The notes under the pieces: generated by a model
The model's database searches: none
What the model was told of the DNA's origin: nothing
What the model saw: only the letters and a program-made list of their open reading frames with translations
Source of the DNA: Takakia lepidozioides
Lineage: Eukaryota > Streptophyta > Takakiopsida > Takakiales > Takakiaceae
NCBI GenBank assembly: GCA_030704615.1
Contig: CM060731.1
Location: 26,844,001-26,908,000 of the forward strand
DNA: 64,000 bases
Direction: 5' to 3'
Part shown: positions 1-10,635 of the stretch, in pieces
How positions within the stretch are numbered: the first letter of the stretch is position 1
How the letters are laid out: the number at the start of each line of letters is the position of its first letter
Translations under genes and position numbers: made by a program

Positions 1-1222
1 GGAGGGGACACACCTGCTCCGAGTGTGGGAGGATGGTCAAGTGAGGATTGTGCCTCACCCAATACAACGGGCACGGTTAGTGTGGCATGCCCATGAGGAG
101 TTGGGGCATTTTGGGGTGCGACGCTTCATTCAACGCCCCTACACCACAATTACACCCTCTTCCGATCATCGTATTGGGCTACAGGTGGAGTCTTGACTTC
201 GCAGGGCCGTTGCCACTGACATGCGCCACAACAAGTACTTGTTGGTGATGGTGGAGCACTTCTCCAAGTGGATCGAGTTGGTTTCATTGCCTGATAAAGC
301 TAGTAAGGGAGCTGCGTATGCATTCTTGGATCATGTACTTAGCCGATTTGGTGCTCCAGCCGAGGTACTCACGGACCAGGGAAGAGAGTTCTTGGGGGAG
401 TTTCAAGCTTTGTGTGAGCAAGCTTTGATAGATCACCGCACTACTTCTCAGGATCATCTCGAGGCTGATGGCTTGGCCGAGAGGGTTGTGCAAACAGTCA
501 AGCGAGGCTTGCGCAAATATGGCTTGTAGAAGGGACACTTGAGAGATCGGGACCTTCAGCTACCTTGGTTGGCCATGGGCATCACTTGCCTCATTCTCGC
601 CTTATTTCCTTCTCTTTGGCCGAGAGCCAGATTTACCTGCATCTATTCGTAGGGAGACTGCAGTAATCCTCAACCTTGATGATCCGGATGTGTGGACACA
701 AGCATGTGCCCAACGGGCAGAGTTGTTCAAAGAAAGTCATGCCTATGGCTTTTGAGAACCTTGCTATTGCCCAACACCGAGACACATTGAGGTACGCCAC
801 TATATGTGGAGGGGGATATCGGCCAGGTGTTTGGCATTTCCATCCTGGGGACTATGTGTATCTGTAGCAGACAGCGCCTACGACCTTGGATTTCACAGCA
901 GGTCGTGTGATTCTAAGGGTCCGGGAGGTGTTGCCTTTAGGAGTGTTGATTCTGGAGGGTCGAGATGGCATGGTATGGAAGGACCATGTGCGCACTTGTG
1001 CGCCATATCACCTTCCACATGTGGATGGGAGGATAGATCCCAACCTTTGCAGTGGTACCTGTAGGGTTGCGTTGCATGCTATGTGGGCATGCTGGTGATG
1101 CCGCGACCATGTTGGTGTGTGACAAATGCTCAAGGCGGTGGCACATGGGATGCTTGACACCGCCACTTGAGGAGGTTCCTAGTGGAGAATGGTTGTGTCC
1201 ACGATGCCTTGGACAGAGGTAG
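1..1222 (+). mobile_element. Ty3/gypsy-type pol remnant: integrase plus C-terminal PHD finger
   Basis: This is the 3' part of a retrotransposon polyprotein that would insert cDNA into the genome. Near 80-120 the reading HEELGHFGVRR matches the start of an integrase zinc-binding domain, but its CC half is missing, so there is a deletion near 125-180. The catalytic core follows at about 190-530: DFAGPLP, VEHFSKWIEL, the TDQGREF aspartate and a late glutamate before GLAERVVQTVKRGL. A degraded tail runs through 541-1060 in several frames (PGVWHFHPGDYVYL, then GMVWKDHVRTCAPYHLP). At 1073-1222 a PHD finger is read in frame and ends at TAG. Several frameshifts make the element inactive. The Ty3/gypsy class is inferred from the integrase style and gene order; the reverse transcriptase would lie left of the window. 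Confidence 0.85.
1073..1222 (+). pseudogene. PHD finger at the C-terminus of the gypsy-type pol
   Basis: The frame starting at 1073 gives CMLCGHAGDAATMLVCDKC, followed by SRRWHMGCLTPPLEEVPSGE and WLCPRCLGQR, then TAG at 1220-1222. Spacing is the canonical C4HC3 type: C-x2-C, C-x2-C, H-x2-C, C-x2-C, with the usual W before the last pair. PHD fingers read histone H3 tails. At the end of a retrotransposon integrase such a module could direct integration, the role chromodomains play in chromoviruses. The domain identity is clear from the spacing; the targeting role is inference. It lies in a different frame from the tail just before it, because of decay. Confidence 0.8.
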
Positions 1223-1460
1223 TGGGGCATGACAGTGGCGAGGTTGACAAGTGATCCAAGGCTAACGGGAGTTCGATGCCATGGATACCCAATTGAAGCC
1301 ATGGATTGCAGGAAGGCGAGTAACGATGGGGCTACTTTTGCACCCGGCCTCTTGATCTATTGACTTCAGATAGTGGGACTTGGGTGATTGATGACTAAAC
1401 GATGATCTTATTGGGATGGATACTTGTCAGCTATCTGATGTTAGAGGGACCTAATCACCG

Positions 1461-1928
1461 GCTAGGGGGGCGATTGTGGTATAACTTTCTAGGATTGTGT
1501 GCTTAGATTGTGTGTGGACAACGATGTATGTTGTGGCACGATGCTTAGGTGCATGACAGCGGTCATGGTTTTAGTCATGGTTATCTAGAATTACCTACTT
1601 CTAGTTAACTAGGACATTTTAGATATTTATATTTATATTTTGTGTGTTGGGACTTCAATGGGTCTCATATGCCAAGTGAGGTGTTGAGCCTCACTTGGGA
1701 CATGGGGATAGGTTTTCCCCTTGTGAAGATGGAGGAGGCTCATCTTCTTATAGTTGAGCCTCCATGAGCCTCTCCCACCTCCATAGCTCTAGGTATTGAG
1801 AGGAAGTGTGGTGAGGGCTTTGTAGGGTGGATTCCTTTAGCAAAGGTGCCTTTGGCTTGACTTAGTTTATGTGATTGAGTGGATTCATGAGTGGAGTGTT
1901 TCCATTGTGTGTTCACTTCCATTATCAT
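1461..1928 (+). mobile_element. Polypurine tract and putative 3' LTR
   Basis: A purine tract (CTAGGGGGG, about 1462-1470) is followed at 1475 by TGTGGTATAAC. A near-identical copy of the first 80 bases (TGTGGTATAGC...) restarts at 1929, so a 454-base unit is defined. A polypurine tract directly before a TG-starting repeat, downstream of integrase, is the normal position of a 3' LTR. The right boundary is defined only by the restart of the repeat. The expected CA terminus lies at 1926-1927, one base short of it. No target-site duplication could be checked. Confidence 0.6.
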
Positions 1929-2009
1929 TGTGGTATAGCTTTCTAGGATTGTGTGCTTAGATTGTGTGGTGGACAACGATGTATGTTGTGGCACGATGCT
2001 TAGGTGCAT
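1929..2009 (+). repeat. Second, partial copy of the LTR start
   Basis: About 80 bases repeat 1475-1555 with a few differences: GTATAGC for GTATAAC, and GTGTGGTGGAC for GTGTGTGGAC. The copy ends at the sequence GCATAACA. The DNA beyond reads better on the minus strand (a short gag-like start, MMAEIDKRLAAQAISIKMN, from 2081 leftwards), so this may be a junction with a second, inverted element. Confidence 0.6.
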
Positions 2010-2248
2010 AACATTTCCTTTGATGTTCATTTTGATGGAGATGGCCTGGGCGGCTAATCGTTTGTCAATCTCAGCCATCATGTTGTCGTGACCACGCTTG
2101 TGGCTGGAGTCTGTCTTGAAGCTGGTTTTTGTTGCAATCCTAATAGGCTTTCACTTGATGTCAGATTTCTCAAACTTTGGGGACGCCGAAGAGGAGGGGC
2201 CAACAATTTATCCATTGCGGTGGGATTTGGTCTGGCTAGGTGCATGAA

Positions 2249-2935
2249 TCAATGTAGTATAGCTGCATATGAGGCACTGTTTCCCCCATGAATTCCTGAA
2301 GGTGGTGATAGTGAATGTTGACGTTCTAGAGTCTTTTCAACGTCTGCACACGATTTATCCCATGCTATCTTAGCTACTATGGTAAGATCAAATAATAGCA
2401 CAGTAGACAAAGTATTAACAATTGTTGAGGGTCCATACACAACGGGCCTTCCAAAGATGCCACAATGTAGCGCATCAGAGTGTTTTCGACTGTTTGGTTG
2501 AGCTATTGGTTTGGATGTTTGGTTGTAGTTTTGAAGAATGTGGACAGGAAACATCAGAAAGTTATCCCAAGTTCTATAGAAATTTTGAACCAATGGCCAG
2601 ATGGAGTGGGGAGCATGGCAGTGGATCACATAGTGTTTTAGGGTCTCCATGGAGCCCACCGAACAACATGAGTAGAACAGAGCTTCATTGAAGTTGATAT
2701 ATTGTCCCACCTTCAATACTCTATTAGCCACCTACCATAGAAAGACACTCAGTTTTTCCGCTTTCGTTTTCTCCCAGATACGTGCCCAGATACATTTCCA
2801 GTTTTCGTCACAAAGAGAGAGAGAGGGAGAAAAGACTCCGGCCAAAGCCGATGCAACTAAGAGCCACTTCGCCTGACGACTACTGCCCCATTTCAGGAGT
2901 GGGCCATATAAAGAAGATAGGTTGCGCTTGCCGGT
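2249..2935 (-). mobile_element. L1-type LINE tail with zf-RVT-like domain
   Basis: On the minus strand one frame runs from about 2935 to 2249 with a single in-frame TAG near 2731. It reads CIWARIWEKTKAEKLSVFLW, stop, VANRVLKVGQYINFNEAL, then SCCSVGSMETLKHYVIHC and HSIWPLVQNF. This matches the zinc-binding domain found C-terminal of plant non-LTR reverse transcriptases (W..IW..K...K...FLW, then C-x(n)-ETL-H-x4-C and IW). No reverse transcriptase core remains. It lies directly downstream of a different LINE tail, with no clear boundary. Confidence 0.65.
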
Positions 2936-2954
2936 ACCTAGGATAGAGGTTACC

Positions 2955-3649
2955 TTGGATGCTGCTGGGTTGGAATATTCCAGTTGCCGTTTATTAGTGA
3001 TAATTGCTGTCAAGGAATAGATCATTGTGAGGTGGATTTCTTTGAAGCATTTGTGAATGAAGGTGATGGGGATTTTGAAGTTATTGAATATTGTGTTGAC
3101 ACTATCATTGTGGATGCCACCTCTAGTTCCAACACTGATGACGGTGAGTGGTCCAGTTGCGTATTTCCCCCATTTGGATAAGGTAGAAGTGTTGGGGTAT
3201 CGATCGTGACAATATGTAAATTCGACAAAGTAGATGGTGAGGTTGGGGATGGAGTAGTGGGTAGGAGTAGTGGGTAGGAGGACATTTATTGGTAAACCGG
3301 AGACAAGTAGGATGTCTGGACATAGTCTAGTAGGGCAACTACACCGTGAGCGTGGGCATGTACATGGAAGTAACCATGACGGGACAGTGTGGTCCGGGGG
3401 TCTGCCTTAGTAGGTGCCTACGTTAATGAGTGAGAACCATCTAGTCTGCGTATGACGCATGAGAAGTTTATGAATGTGCCACACTGCGTGATTCTGTCGA
3501 GTTATACGCAGTCCATGGATGATATGGTGGGTGCACTTGTTGAGGAGGTGTGGCCAAGTGTCTCGTTTTTGGTGGGTATGTGAGTAGAGTGGACAGTAGG
3601 GAGATGGGTATAGTTGTGGCCAGAAAGTATGTTTGCATTGGTGATCCAT
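2955..3649 (-). mobile_element. LINE C-terminus with CCHC motif and PD-(D/E)XK-like endonuclease
   Basis: Read leftwards from 3649 the minus strand gives DTWPHLLNKCTH and RITRQNHAVWHIHKLL, then RPPDHTVPSWLLPC, RLCPDILLVSG, VEFTYCHDRYPNTS, SVGTRGGIHNDSVN and IHLTMIYSLTAIITNKRQLE. This order (degenerate C...H...C knuckle, R.x.HN.AV, PDI...EFTYCHD, GxRG) is that of non-LTR elements that carry a restriction-enzyme-like endonuclease after the reverse transcriptase. At least one frameshift lies near 3120. The catalytic signature is inferred from the PD and E positions. The left end merges with the L1-type tail. Confidence 0.6.
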
Positions 3650-4987
3650 ATATTGAGCGTATCTGAATTTGAGTGTTCGTCTTATTTGTGCATCAGTCGC
3701 AGTTTTGATATGCCAAAATTAGTTAGATAGTTTATGATTGAGTACCGAGGATTGAGTTTTTGAGTTATTGAGTTTTTTTTTTTTAAAACCTTCGTGGAAT
3801 TTATTGAAAAATTGAGGGGAAAAAAATAAAACCCCAAGTGACACCATAAGGGTTACACACCGTAGTCACTGAGGAGTGAACCAAAGCCCGTATTTAAAAA
3901 TGCAGCATTATACTGGAAAAACCTTAAAAATGGCCTGCCCTTAACGAGAGAGTCTTCCAATCGGCGCAGTATGATGCACATTATCGAGGAGCTAATCTAT
4001 GGCCCTAGCATACTAACGAAAATTGAGCCTGGAAGTCGTGGCGGGGTTCTTGACGTGTTTCCAGTTCATGTCTCTCTCAAACTTTGGCGAGGCCGTGGAG
4101 TGGAGCTCGGAGGTTTCTCCAGCGTTGAGGGGGGAGAGCATTCCAAACACAGAGATCTTGCTCGTCGCTTTGACAAACAGTTCCAATGTAACCACAACCG
4201 CCTGTTAGCAAAAAATGTAAATAACCGCCCAACATTGGTATCTAATCTTATGCCTCCACGGCCATGGGTGGTTATTTTTTCCACCATTTTGTAAAAGGGC
4301 CTCCGCCCCATTTTCTCTAAAAAATAAAAATAAAAATAAAAATCTTATGGTGGCAGGCTTGCAACAAGCCAAGGCTCTAGCCTGAGGTCCCAATCTGTCT
4401 TGGGGTATGGCTTTCATGGTGGTTACCAGCCCTCCCCCTTAGGGTATGTTGGCCTATGACCATATAAAGGATGTTTTCATCCATACATGATGAATTTCTT
4501 AACAGATTTCATCCATTCAAAGTTCATTACAAAGCTGATGATATAGATTTTAATATGACTGTAAAAGCATTATATTCAGACAAGATTAGTGAATCTTCGT
4601 CTAATGGGGTCCAAATCAACCATTGCCACCTTATTATTTCTGCATGCTTGTTAATGTATAACGCTAGGTTTTGATTAGTCATCTGCCAGTGTGTGTGGCT
4701 CACATGTCACAACATGAAACTGGTTTGTATTTCATCCCAACATGAAACATGTTTTCCAAGTGGTATTTCTGATCCATATCAATCAGATTCCTCTTCTTCC
4801 TGTTATATCACCATCTCAAACTCTGTAGGAGTTGTACTTTCCCTTTCTTAGGAAACATAGACTTGGGGAAATGACCGACTCTTTCATTTTGAGTTATTTT
4901 GGTATCAAGCTCTCGTCATCTATTCTGCTGTACATGTGGGTGGCCTATGTGCTCAAACTTCCAGAGATATGCTGAGGCACCTTCCAT
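3650..4987. other. Spacer without a recognised gene
   Basis: I see no conserved coding segment here. There is a T run at 3773-3785 and an (AAAAAT)n stretch at 4317-4343, both compatible with retroelement or SINE tails. Reading frames between 3970 and 4310 on both strands show no recognised motif. Confidence 0.5.
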
Positions 4988-5938
4988 CTAGCTCTGAAAT
5001 ACCTTGCTGTTTCGGCGCACCCATGCCTCAACTGATGTTGGCTTTACACCCATGATGTGCTCGAAATCTTCACTGAAGCGATTGTAGTGGCCATTGCGGT
5101 GGCGCCACGCCATGGTCCTAAAGTGATTCTTCAGATGAGCAGGGAGGTCTACTTCTTTCAAGTCCGTCTGTTCCCACTCATCAAAGGGTACATCAGTGTA
5201 CTTGATCTCACGGCCCAGTGCCTTTGAGTACTCACTGGCAATTGCAACCATATCTTGTGACTTCGCTCCAGTGAGTTGATAGACTTTACCGATATGCCTT
5301 TCAGGATTAGAAAGGATCTCAGAAGCTACTTGTGCAACATCCACGGCGGCAATTGGTGATGTTAGACTCCTAGCAAAAGGCAGTCTGATTTCTCCCAATT
5401 TCTTAATGGACTGTGCAGCAAATAGATGAAAAAAGGGATGCTCCAGGAAAACTGTGGCTCTTAAATGAACCACTGGAAGACCAGACCAATTGAGAGCCTG
5501 CTCCCCCAACCAATGAAATCTCTGCTGTGAGCTCTCTGTTGATACGTTGATGTTCATCTCAGAGACGGTCATCTGAGAGATATTCACAAACACCTCGACT
5601 CCATGGTGCTTGGCAACTGCAGCTGTATTGATACAAGCCTCTAAGTAGTTGGCTGAAGCAGCCATGCCAAAGTAGATGCGCTTGCACCCTTCAATAGCTT
5701 TGCCAACGTCGTGGAGATCAGTGAGATCACCTGTCACAACCTCAGCACCAAGTTGGGCCAGAGCAGCTGACCTTTCATCCAACTGCCTCACCATGGCTCG
5801 GACTGGAAGTCCTTTCGACCTTAAGCTTTCAACAATTTTGAATCCCACAGAGCCCACGTTGCCAGCAGCCCCTGTTACTAAAATTGGTTGGTTGGTCTCT
5901 GTTCCCTTCCCTTCAACTGGCTGTTGCTCGGACATCAT
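4988..5938 (-). CDS. NmrA-like NAD(P)-binding Rossmann-fold protein
   Basis: A single uninterrupted 316-residue frame starts at ATG 5938 and ends at TAG 4988-4990. Residues 20-30 hold the dinucleotide-binding motif ILVTGAAGNVGS (GxxGxxG), followed by a short basic stretch (RAMVRQLDERS) typical of NADP-preferring atypical short-chain reductases. GAEVVTGDLTD and the later segment HLRATVFLEHPF fit the NmrA / quinone-reductase-like family (also isoflavone-reductase-like). Members either reduce small molecules or sense redox cofactors; the substrate cannot be told. Length is normal for the family. A second ATG directly follows the first, so the start is ambiguous by one residue. It has no introns, unlike the other intact genes here, which fits retroposition or old transfer from bacteria. 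No signal peptide or membrane segment is apparent, so it is probably cytosolic. Confidence 0.9.
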   Translation of the reverse strand: MMSEQQPVEGKGTETNQPILVTGAAGNVGSVGFKIVESLRSKGLPVRAMVRQLDERSAALAQLGAEVVTGDLTDLHDVGKAIEGCKRIYFGMAASANYLEACINTAAVAKHHGVEVFVNISQMTVSEMNINVSTESSQQRFHWLGEQALNWSGLPVVHLRATVFLEHPFFHLFAAQSIKKLGEIRLPFARSLTSPIAAVDVAQVASEILSNPERHIGKVYQLTGAKSQDMVAIASEYSKALGREIKYTDVPFDEWEQTDLKEVDLPAHLKNHFRTMAWRHRNGHYNRFSEDFEHIMGVKPTSVEAWVRRNSKVFQS

Positions 5939-8459
5939 CTTTACTTCCCTTCAAATCACCCAGCACTACAGTATACCCAGACAGCATCACACCAGAAGAT
6001 ATCAGACCAGCTCACAGACTAGAAACAACAAAGTACAGCTTCACCATGGCTATACGTTAGTGAAATTGTAGGTCAAAGTTTGTTGCAACCATAGCATTTC
6101 ACAGATGCATTGACCAGCTGTCGAAAGAGAAATGAAACCAGCCCTTGTGATTTGTCTGGAGGACAGACGCGATTGGGCTCATGAACATGGCCAGAGCTTT
6201 GAAATCCAGTGTTTCCAGTTTGGGTTACTCACAATGAAGCCCCTCCCCATGTTGTAGGAAACCCACAAACGGGTTTCACCACTGCCAAAGGCCAGAGCTT
6301 TTACCACCCTTTTCAGTAAGGAAAAAATGATACTATAACGTCCATGGACAGCTCGAAGAGCTTATGGGACAAAAGAAAGCATGAAATAGGAAGAGTGCGG
6401 GCCCTCAACAAGAAGCCCACAAACAACTGTTGATTGTCTAAGATTCAACTTGTCTAAGATTCAACGCCTTGTGCAGACTGCCAAGCATTTCTGATCCCCC
6501 AAGTGGAAGACCTCTGTGAGAGATTGACGATCTCGGAATAGACAATAGCATCTCCCCCAGGACTTCGAGTAGAAAGGACAGTGAAAAAAAAAAAACACTC
6601 TCCTGTCACCGCCAGCGCAAACTACCAGTCTCTGTCCGCAGACTGTGGGAGCCCACCCAGAAATGGGGGCCCTATTGACAAGCAGCCTGACAAAGAGAAG
6701 AAATTCTCTCTTGTAAGTGTTACTCAATCACACAAAGATCGTGGATGCACCTTGCTTGAAGTCACTTGCATGAGATTTTGGCAAGAAGAAGACCCACCTT
6801 GAGCCGGGCCCCCAATCAGCCAAAACATCAATTGTAACCAAGGATCAGTATATAAGAAGATGATGCCTTTAACTTTTCGAACAGAGGTCGAGACAGATGG
6901 CATTCTGAAAATAAGGACCTCCATAAGCCCATTGTTCAGTCCAGGGTTAGTTCTCCAAATGTACACACCATAATCTTCTCCTACCTCTAGCTCAGCAGGC
7001 AGTGGCAAACCGAGAGTTCACACTTCAAGGCAACAGGCTTGACCCAATGCATTTTACTCGTCAGTGTTGTGCACTCAGAAACGACTACACTACAGAGACA
7101 ATTCAGATACACCTCAACCACATATTCATCTGAATTCTCTTTTGTGTCCAACTTGTCATGATAGTAGGACAGCCACAAGTAAAACACTGCATAAACGAAA
7201 GGCCATAGTTTCACCCTAAATCATCACAAGCGAACTCTCATGCCAAAGATGTGATTTGCCAATTACAGCAAAATGTTAGTAGAATCACCTCGCTTGAAGC
7301 CCCACTCGGTTGAGTCTTCGGAAGGAAAGATACCAAATGTGTGTTGGGAGGTGCACAACTCATGGAGCAAATGCTTAGCAAGGAGTACGGAGGCAAACGA
7401 ATATATAGAAGAGAGGCGGGGCTCCCTATTGTACATAACGCCAAGAGCAGTCATCGTCACCATTCGTCACTGACCTCGGGAGTCAGCGACGGGACAGGAA
7501 GGTCTCACTGAACCTTCCATCATATCCTGAAGCCCTAAACCACTACTGAACAGTGCTGCACCCTTCTGAGACCCTATCACCGCAAAAGTGGATCTATATC
7601 TGCGGAAGTGGAGGTTGGAGATGGCAACAAAGCCCAACTCAGGCCGCGGAAGAAGACCGAAATCCTTCTAAAAAGCAAACGAAAACATGTCACTCCTGGG
7701 TCTGAAATTTTCATAGCGCTTTTGCAACGCAGTAAACAGGAAATTGAGTGTTGATGCAGAGGTTGGTATAGACATCATGCTAGAAAACTGCTCGAGCTCC
7801 CAATTCGGCTACAGGATGATGAGGCTGTGAGTGGAGTTCTTGTATGTAGAAAATGGCACGCAGTGTGTCTAGAGAAGAGAGGCTGGGGCTAATGGCTGCA
7901 ATGGAAGGTTGTTAACAAGTAGAGCTTTATCACCACCCTGTTCAGGTTAACCTTTTACACGGCAGAACTTCCTCGAGCGGGGGCGTTCCACCTCCAATAT
8001 GTCCCAACGCATGACATTTTCGTCAAACATATCATATCAGGTTTTTGTACCTCACTGGTCAGATTGATATCCAATGCGTGCGAACACTGGCTGTTTGCGC
8101 ATGATGCAATGCTTGGGCAAGGCCAAACGACACCTAGTCGCGCGAACAGTTAAGGTCAGACTATCCCCGGTGCAACTTTTTAGTTAGGGTAGTAGAAGTG
8201 CCTGGAGATCCTCGAAAACCATGAGCTTGAGATTAGGTGGGGGAGCATCGTAGATGTATGAGCTTCGGTCGTACCACACATATGATGAGATTCCAAGATC
8301 AATTGAAACCCACACATTATGTACATTCTCACCAGCGACATACAGTGAGATTTGTGGACTCGGAACAGCGTCGACTTGACAACTTTATCAAGAAAGATGG
8401 TTGTGATCTTTTTGATGATGGCTTGAATTTGGTAGAAAAGGGGAGCCTAACAGTGATCA
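5939..8459. other. Spacer and upstream region of the NmrA-like gene
   Basis: No conserved coding segment was recognised in these 2.5 kb. Open frames are short, overlap each other on both strands and carry no family motif. The first few hundred bases should hold the promoter and 5' leader of the leftward NmrA-like gene, but no clear TATA element could be assigned. Confidence 0.4.
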
Positions 8460-8830
8460 TCGTTCAATGGCATCCATGAGTGAGCAGGAAAGTTCCGTAG
8501 AGCTTTGATGCAAGAGGTTAGGGCATTTGAATTCCAGACAATGCTACTCATGTATAAGCCACAAACTGTTACAGGTCTGGAAATTGGAAGAAAACCAGAC
8601 TAAAGCTATGTGAAGGGTTTCTACATGGAAATCAACACAAGGCACCTATTCCAAAGACCACTGGAAGCAGAGCTACTCGAGTAGTGGACTTAGTTCATGC
8701 AGATGTGGTAGGGCCAATGAAAGTCTCATAATTGGGAGGAGCATGTTCTATTGTTTATTCAATTTGTCAAACTTGTTTTCAAGTTGGGTATATGACAGAA
8801 GAATTTGAGGGAAAATTATCCTGCTACAAG
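8460..8830 (+). mobile_element. Ty1/copia remnant (pre-integrase and integrase start)
   Basis: The plus strand reads ELWCKRLGHLNS, then in another frame FEFQTMLLMYKPQTVTGLEI, and from 8601 KLCEGFLHGNQHKAPIPKTT followed by RATRVVDLVHADVVGPMKVS, a stop and LGGACSIVYSI. This is the GAG-pre-integrase domain (LWHKRLGH...C..C..GK) running into the copia integrase (DLVHxDVxGPM). Frameshifts and stops show it is dead. The second pre-integrase cysteine has become phenylalanine. No LTRs were found. Confidence 0.75.
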
Positions 8831-9379
8831 TGGGGCTCTGGCACCTTACTAATTAAGTACTTGACACTGTCTTCTATCTTGCAACTTCTGAACCATAATT
8901 TGCGCAGGTGTTTAAGCTTTTGGCGATGGGGGAGGATTGTTTTTATGGCTCCAAATGACACCTAAAAAGTAGGTGTCCTTAGATGGGTAGTTTGGGTGGT
9001 GTGAAGCTCATGATACCACCATAGAATTGCACGAGTAAGTGAGCCCTGCGATTCGCATTTGCTCCAGACTGTGTGGTCATCATCAAGCTCATGACAACCT
9101 CAAACCTACACAATGGAATGCAGCAGTGCGGTTGCGGAAGGTCGAGGAGCAGCAATGGCACTGAGTGCATGGAATCCTCCGGGGTGCCTTCACAAGCCTC
9201 CCCAAGCTAAAGGGTTTGCAGGACTGGTCCTGTACACGGGACAGCTGTGCATACTCCCAACCGCATTGTACTGAGATTTGGTTGAAACTTTCTGAAACGG
9301 ATTGTGGGCCAAAAGAGATCAGGAAAGGAGGTGATGGGTTGAGCCAGGAGGCCACCTATGCAAATATACGAAAGGCCAA
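8831..9379. other. Spacer or decayed front of the PPR/PDF gene
   Basis: No firm gene was found. Weak coding-like segments on the plus strand at 9140-9240 lead into the PDF-motif segment and could be the eroded front end of the pseudogene that follows. No recognisable SSB (OB-fold) motif could be confirmed. Confidence 0.35.
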
Positions 9380-10297
9380 CAGACAGACGTGGAGAAGATT
9401 TGGAACAGATTTTTTGCAGGCCCCCGTCAATGGTGGGAGAATCGATGCAGAAAGGCCATCCTGGAGCACGAGATTTTAGGCACAAGAGTACCAACGAGGA
9501 GGTGTGGATTGGCTACAAGAAACCTCTATGGGTGGATGGTCAATTGAAAGCACTGCAGCACAGTTGTGTGAGTCAGGCACCCCCCACAACGACCTCTTTT
9601 GAAAGGTGTCGGAATATGAGGACACTATGTAAGGCAGGACAACTGAAAGAGGCCTTGGAGATTTTGAACCAAGGAGGTATTTTGCCAGACTCAAAAACAT
9701 ATATCTACCTATTGCAGGAATGCATCAGGAGCTGCTTGCCCATATTATTCTAAGTGGATGGAAACCAGACATCTTTCTACTCAACACCCTCATCAACATG
9801 CATGCCAAGTGTGGGGGAGCGTTGTGGATGCACGCCCAGTGTTTTACAAAATGCCCAAGTGACGTTTGAGTACATGGAATAGAATGATGGCAGGATATGC
9901 CAAGTAGGGTTATTGTAGGGAAGCCTTCAAGACCTACGAGCGAATGATGTGGGAAGGGGTGACACCCAACCAGGTCACGTCATTTGCGTTCTTAAGGCGT
10001 ATTCCAGCCTGGCAGTTCCTGAAAAGGGTAAAAATGTCCACATTGAATTGTGCCAAAGATAATCTTGGACACTACCCTCATTGACATTTATGCCAAATGT
10101 GGGGAGCATAAAGGATGCAAAGCAAGTGTTTGACAATATGCATCAGTGAGATGTGGTTTCAGGGAGTGCTCAACGCAGGATACGCCCAGCCTCGTAGTGG
10201 GATGGAGGCTTTGGAGACCTATGAGCAAATGATGCTAGAAGGGGTGGAGCCCAACCAGGTGACGTTCGTTTGCATTCTCAGGGTTTTTAAGATGTAA
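9380..10297 (+). pseudogene. PPR pseudogene, copy 1, with N-terminal PDF motif
   Basis: Pentatricopeptide repeat proteins bind organellar RNA. The front reads IWNRFFAGPRQWWENR and, after a frameshift near 9450, RDFRHKSTNEEVWIGY and KKPLWVDGQL. Together these match the PDF motif of plant OSB organellar ssDNA-binding proteins (W..FF..P..WWDNR ... PDF.HK....LW.....P.WV..QL). From about 9618 PPR units follow: TLCKAGQLKEALEILNQGG, SKTYIYLLQECI, LLNTLINMHAKCG-like, AGYAK, EAFKTYERMMWEGVTPNQVT, then GYAQPRSGMEALETYEQMM and LEGVEPNQVTFVCIL. Several frameshifts and stops, for example after 9753, show that it is broken. A mitochondrial or plastid role is known for the families; expression of this copy is unlikely. 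Confidence 0.8.
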
Positions 10298-10635
10298 GTC
10301 TCTTGCTTTATTCATTAAAACCATGCAACCGCATAGTTCATAGAATGTTCTAGGAATGCTGGCTATGACTTCCTGTTGAAGGCAATTCCTCGGTGGCATA
10401 TCAACCCTCCAAGAGTAGATTGTAGGGTCGCCCCACCAAGAGGTGAAAACTTAGCTTGAAATCACTATTTGCTCCTGAATGACCAAGTACGGGCATGAAC
10501 AGTTGATGTACAGGGGTGGCCTTTATCATTTTAGAAAATAAAATGTAGATGTCAGCAATGTGTAATTTGTGGCTGCTTCAGTGGTGAAAAGCAAGTAGAA
10601 TTTTTTATGTTAGCTCAAGGAGGCAAGGATCGAGT

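Noticed and set aside
9618-10297. Functional PPR gene
   Set aside because: Repeat motifs are recognisable but split among frames by many shifts and stops, too many to be explained by introns.
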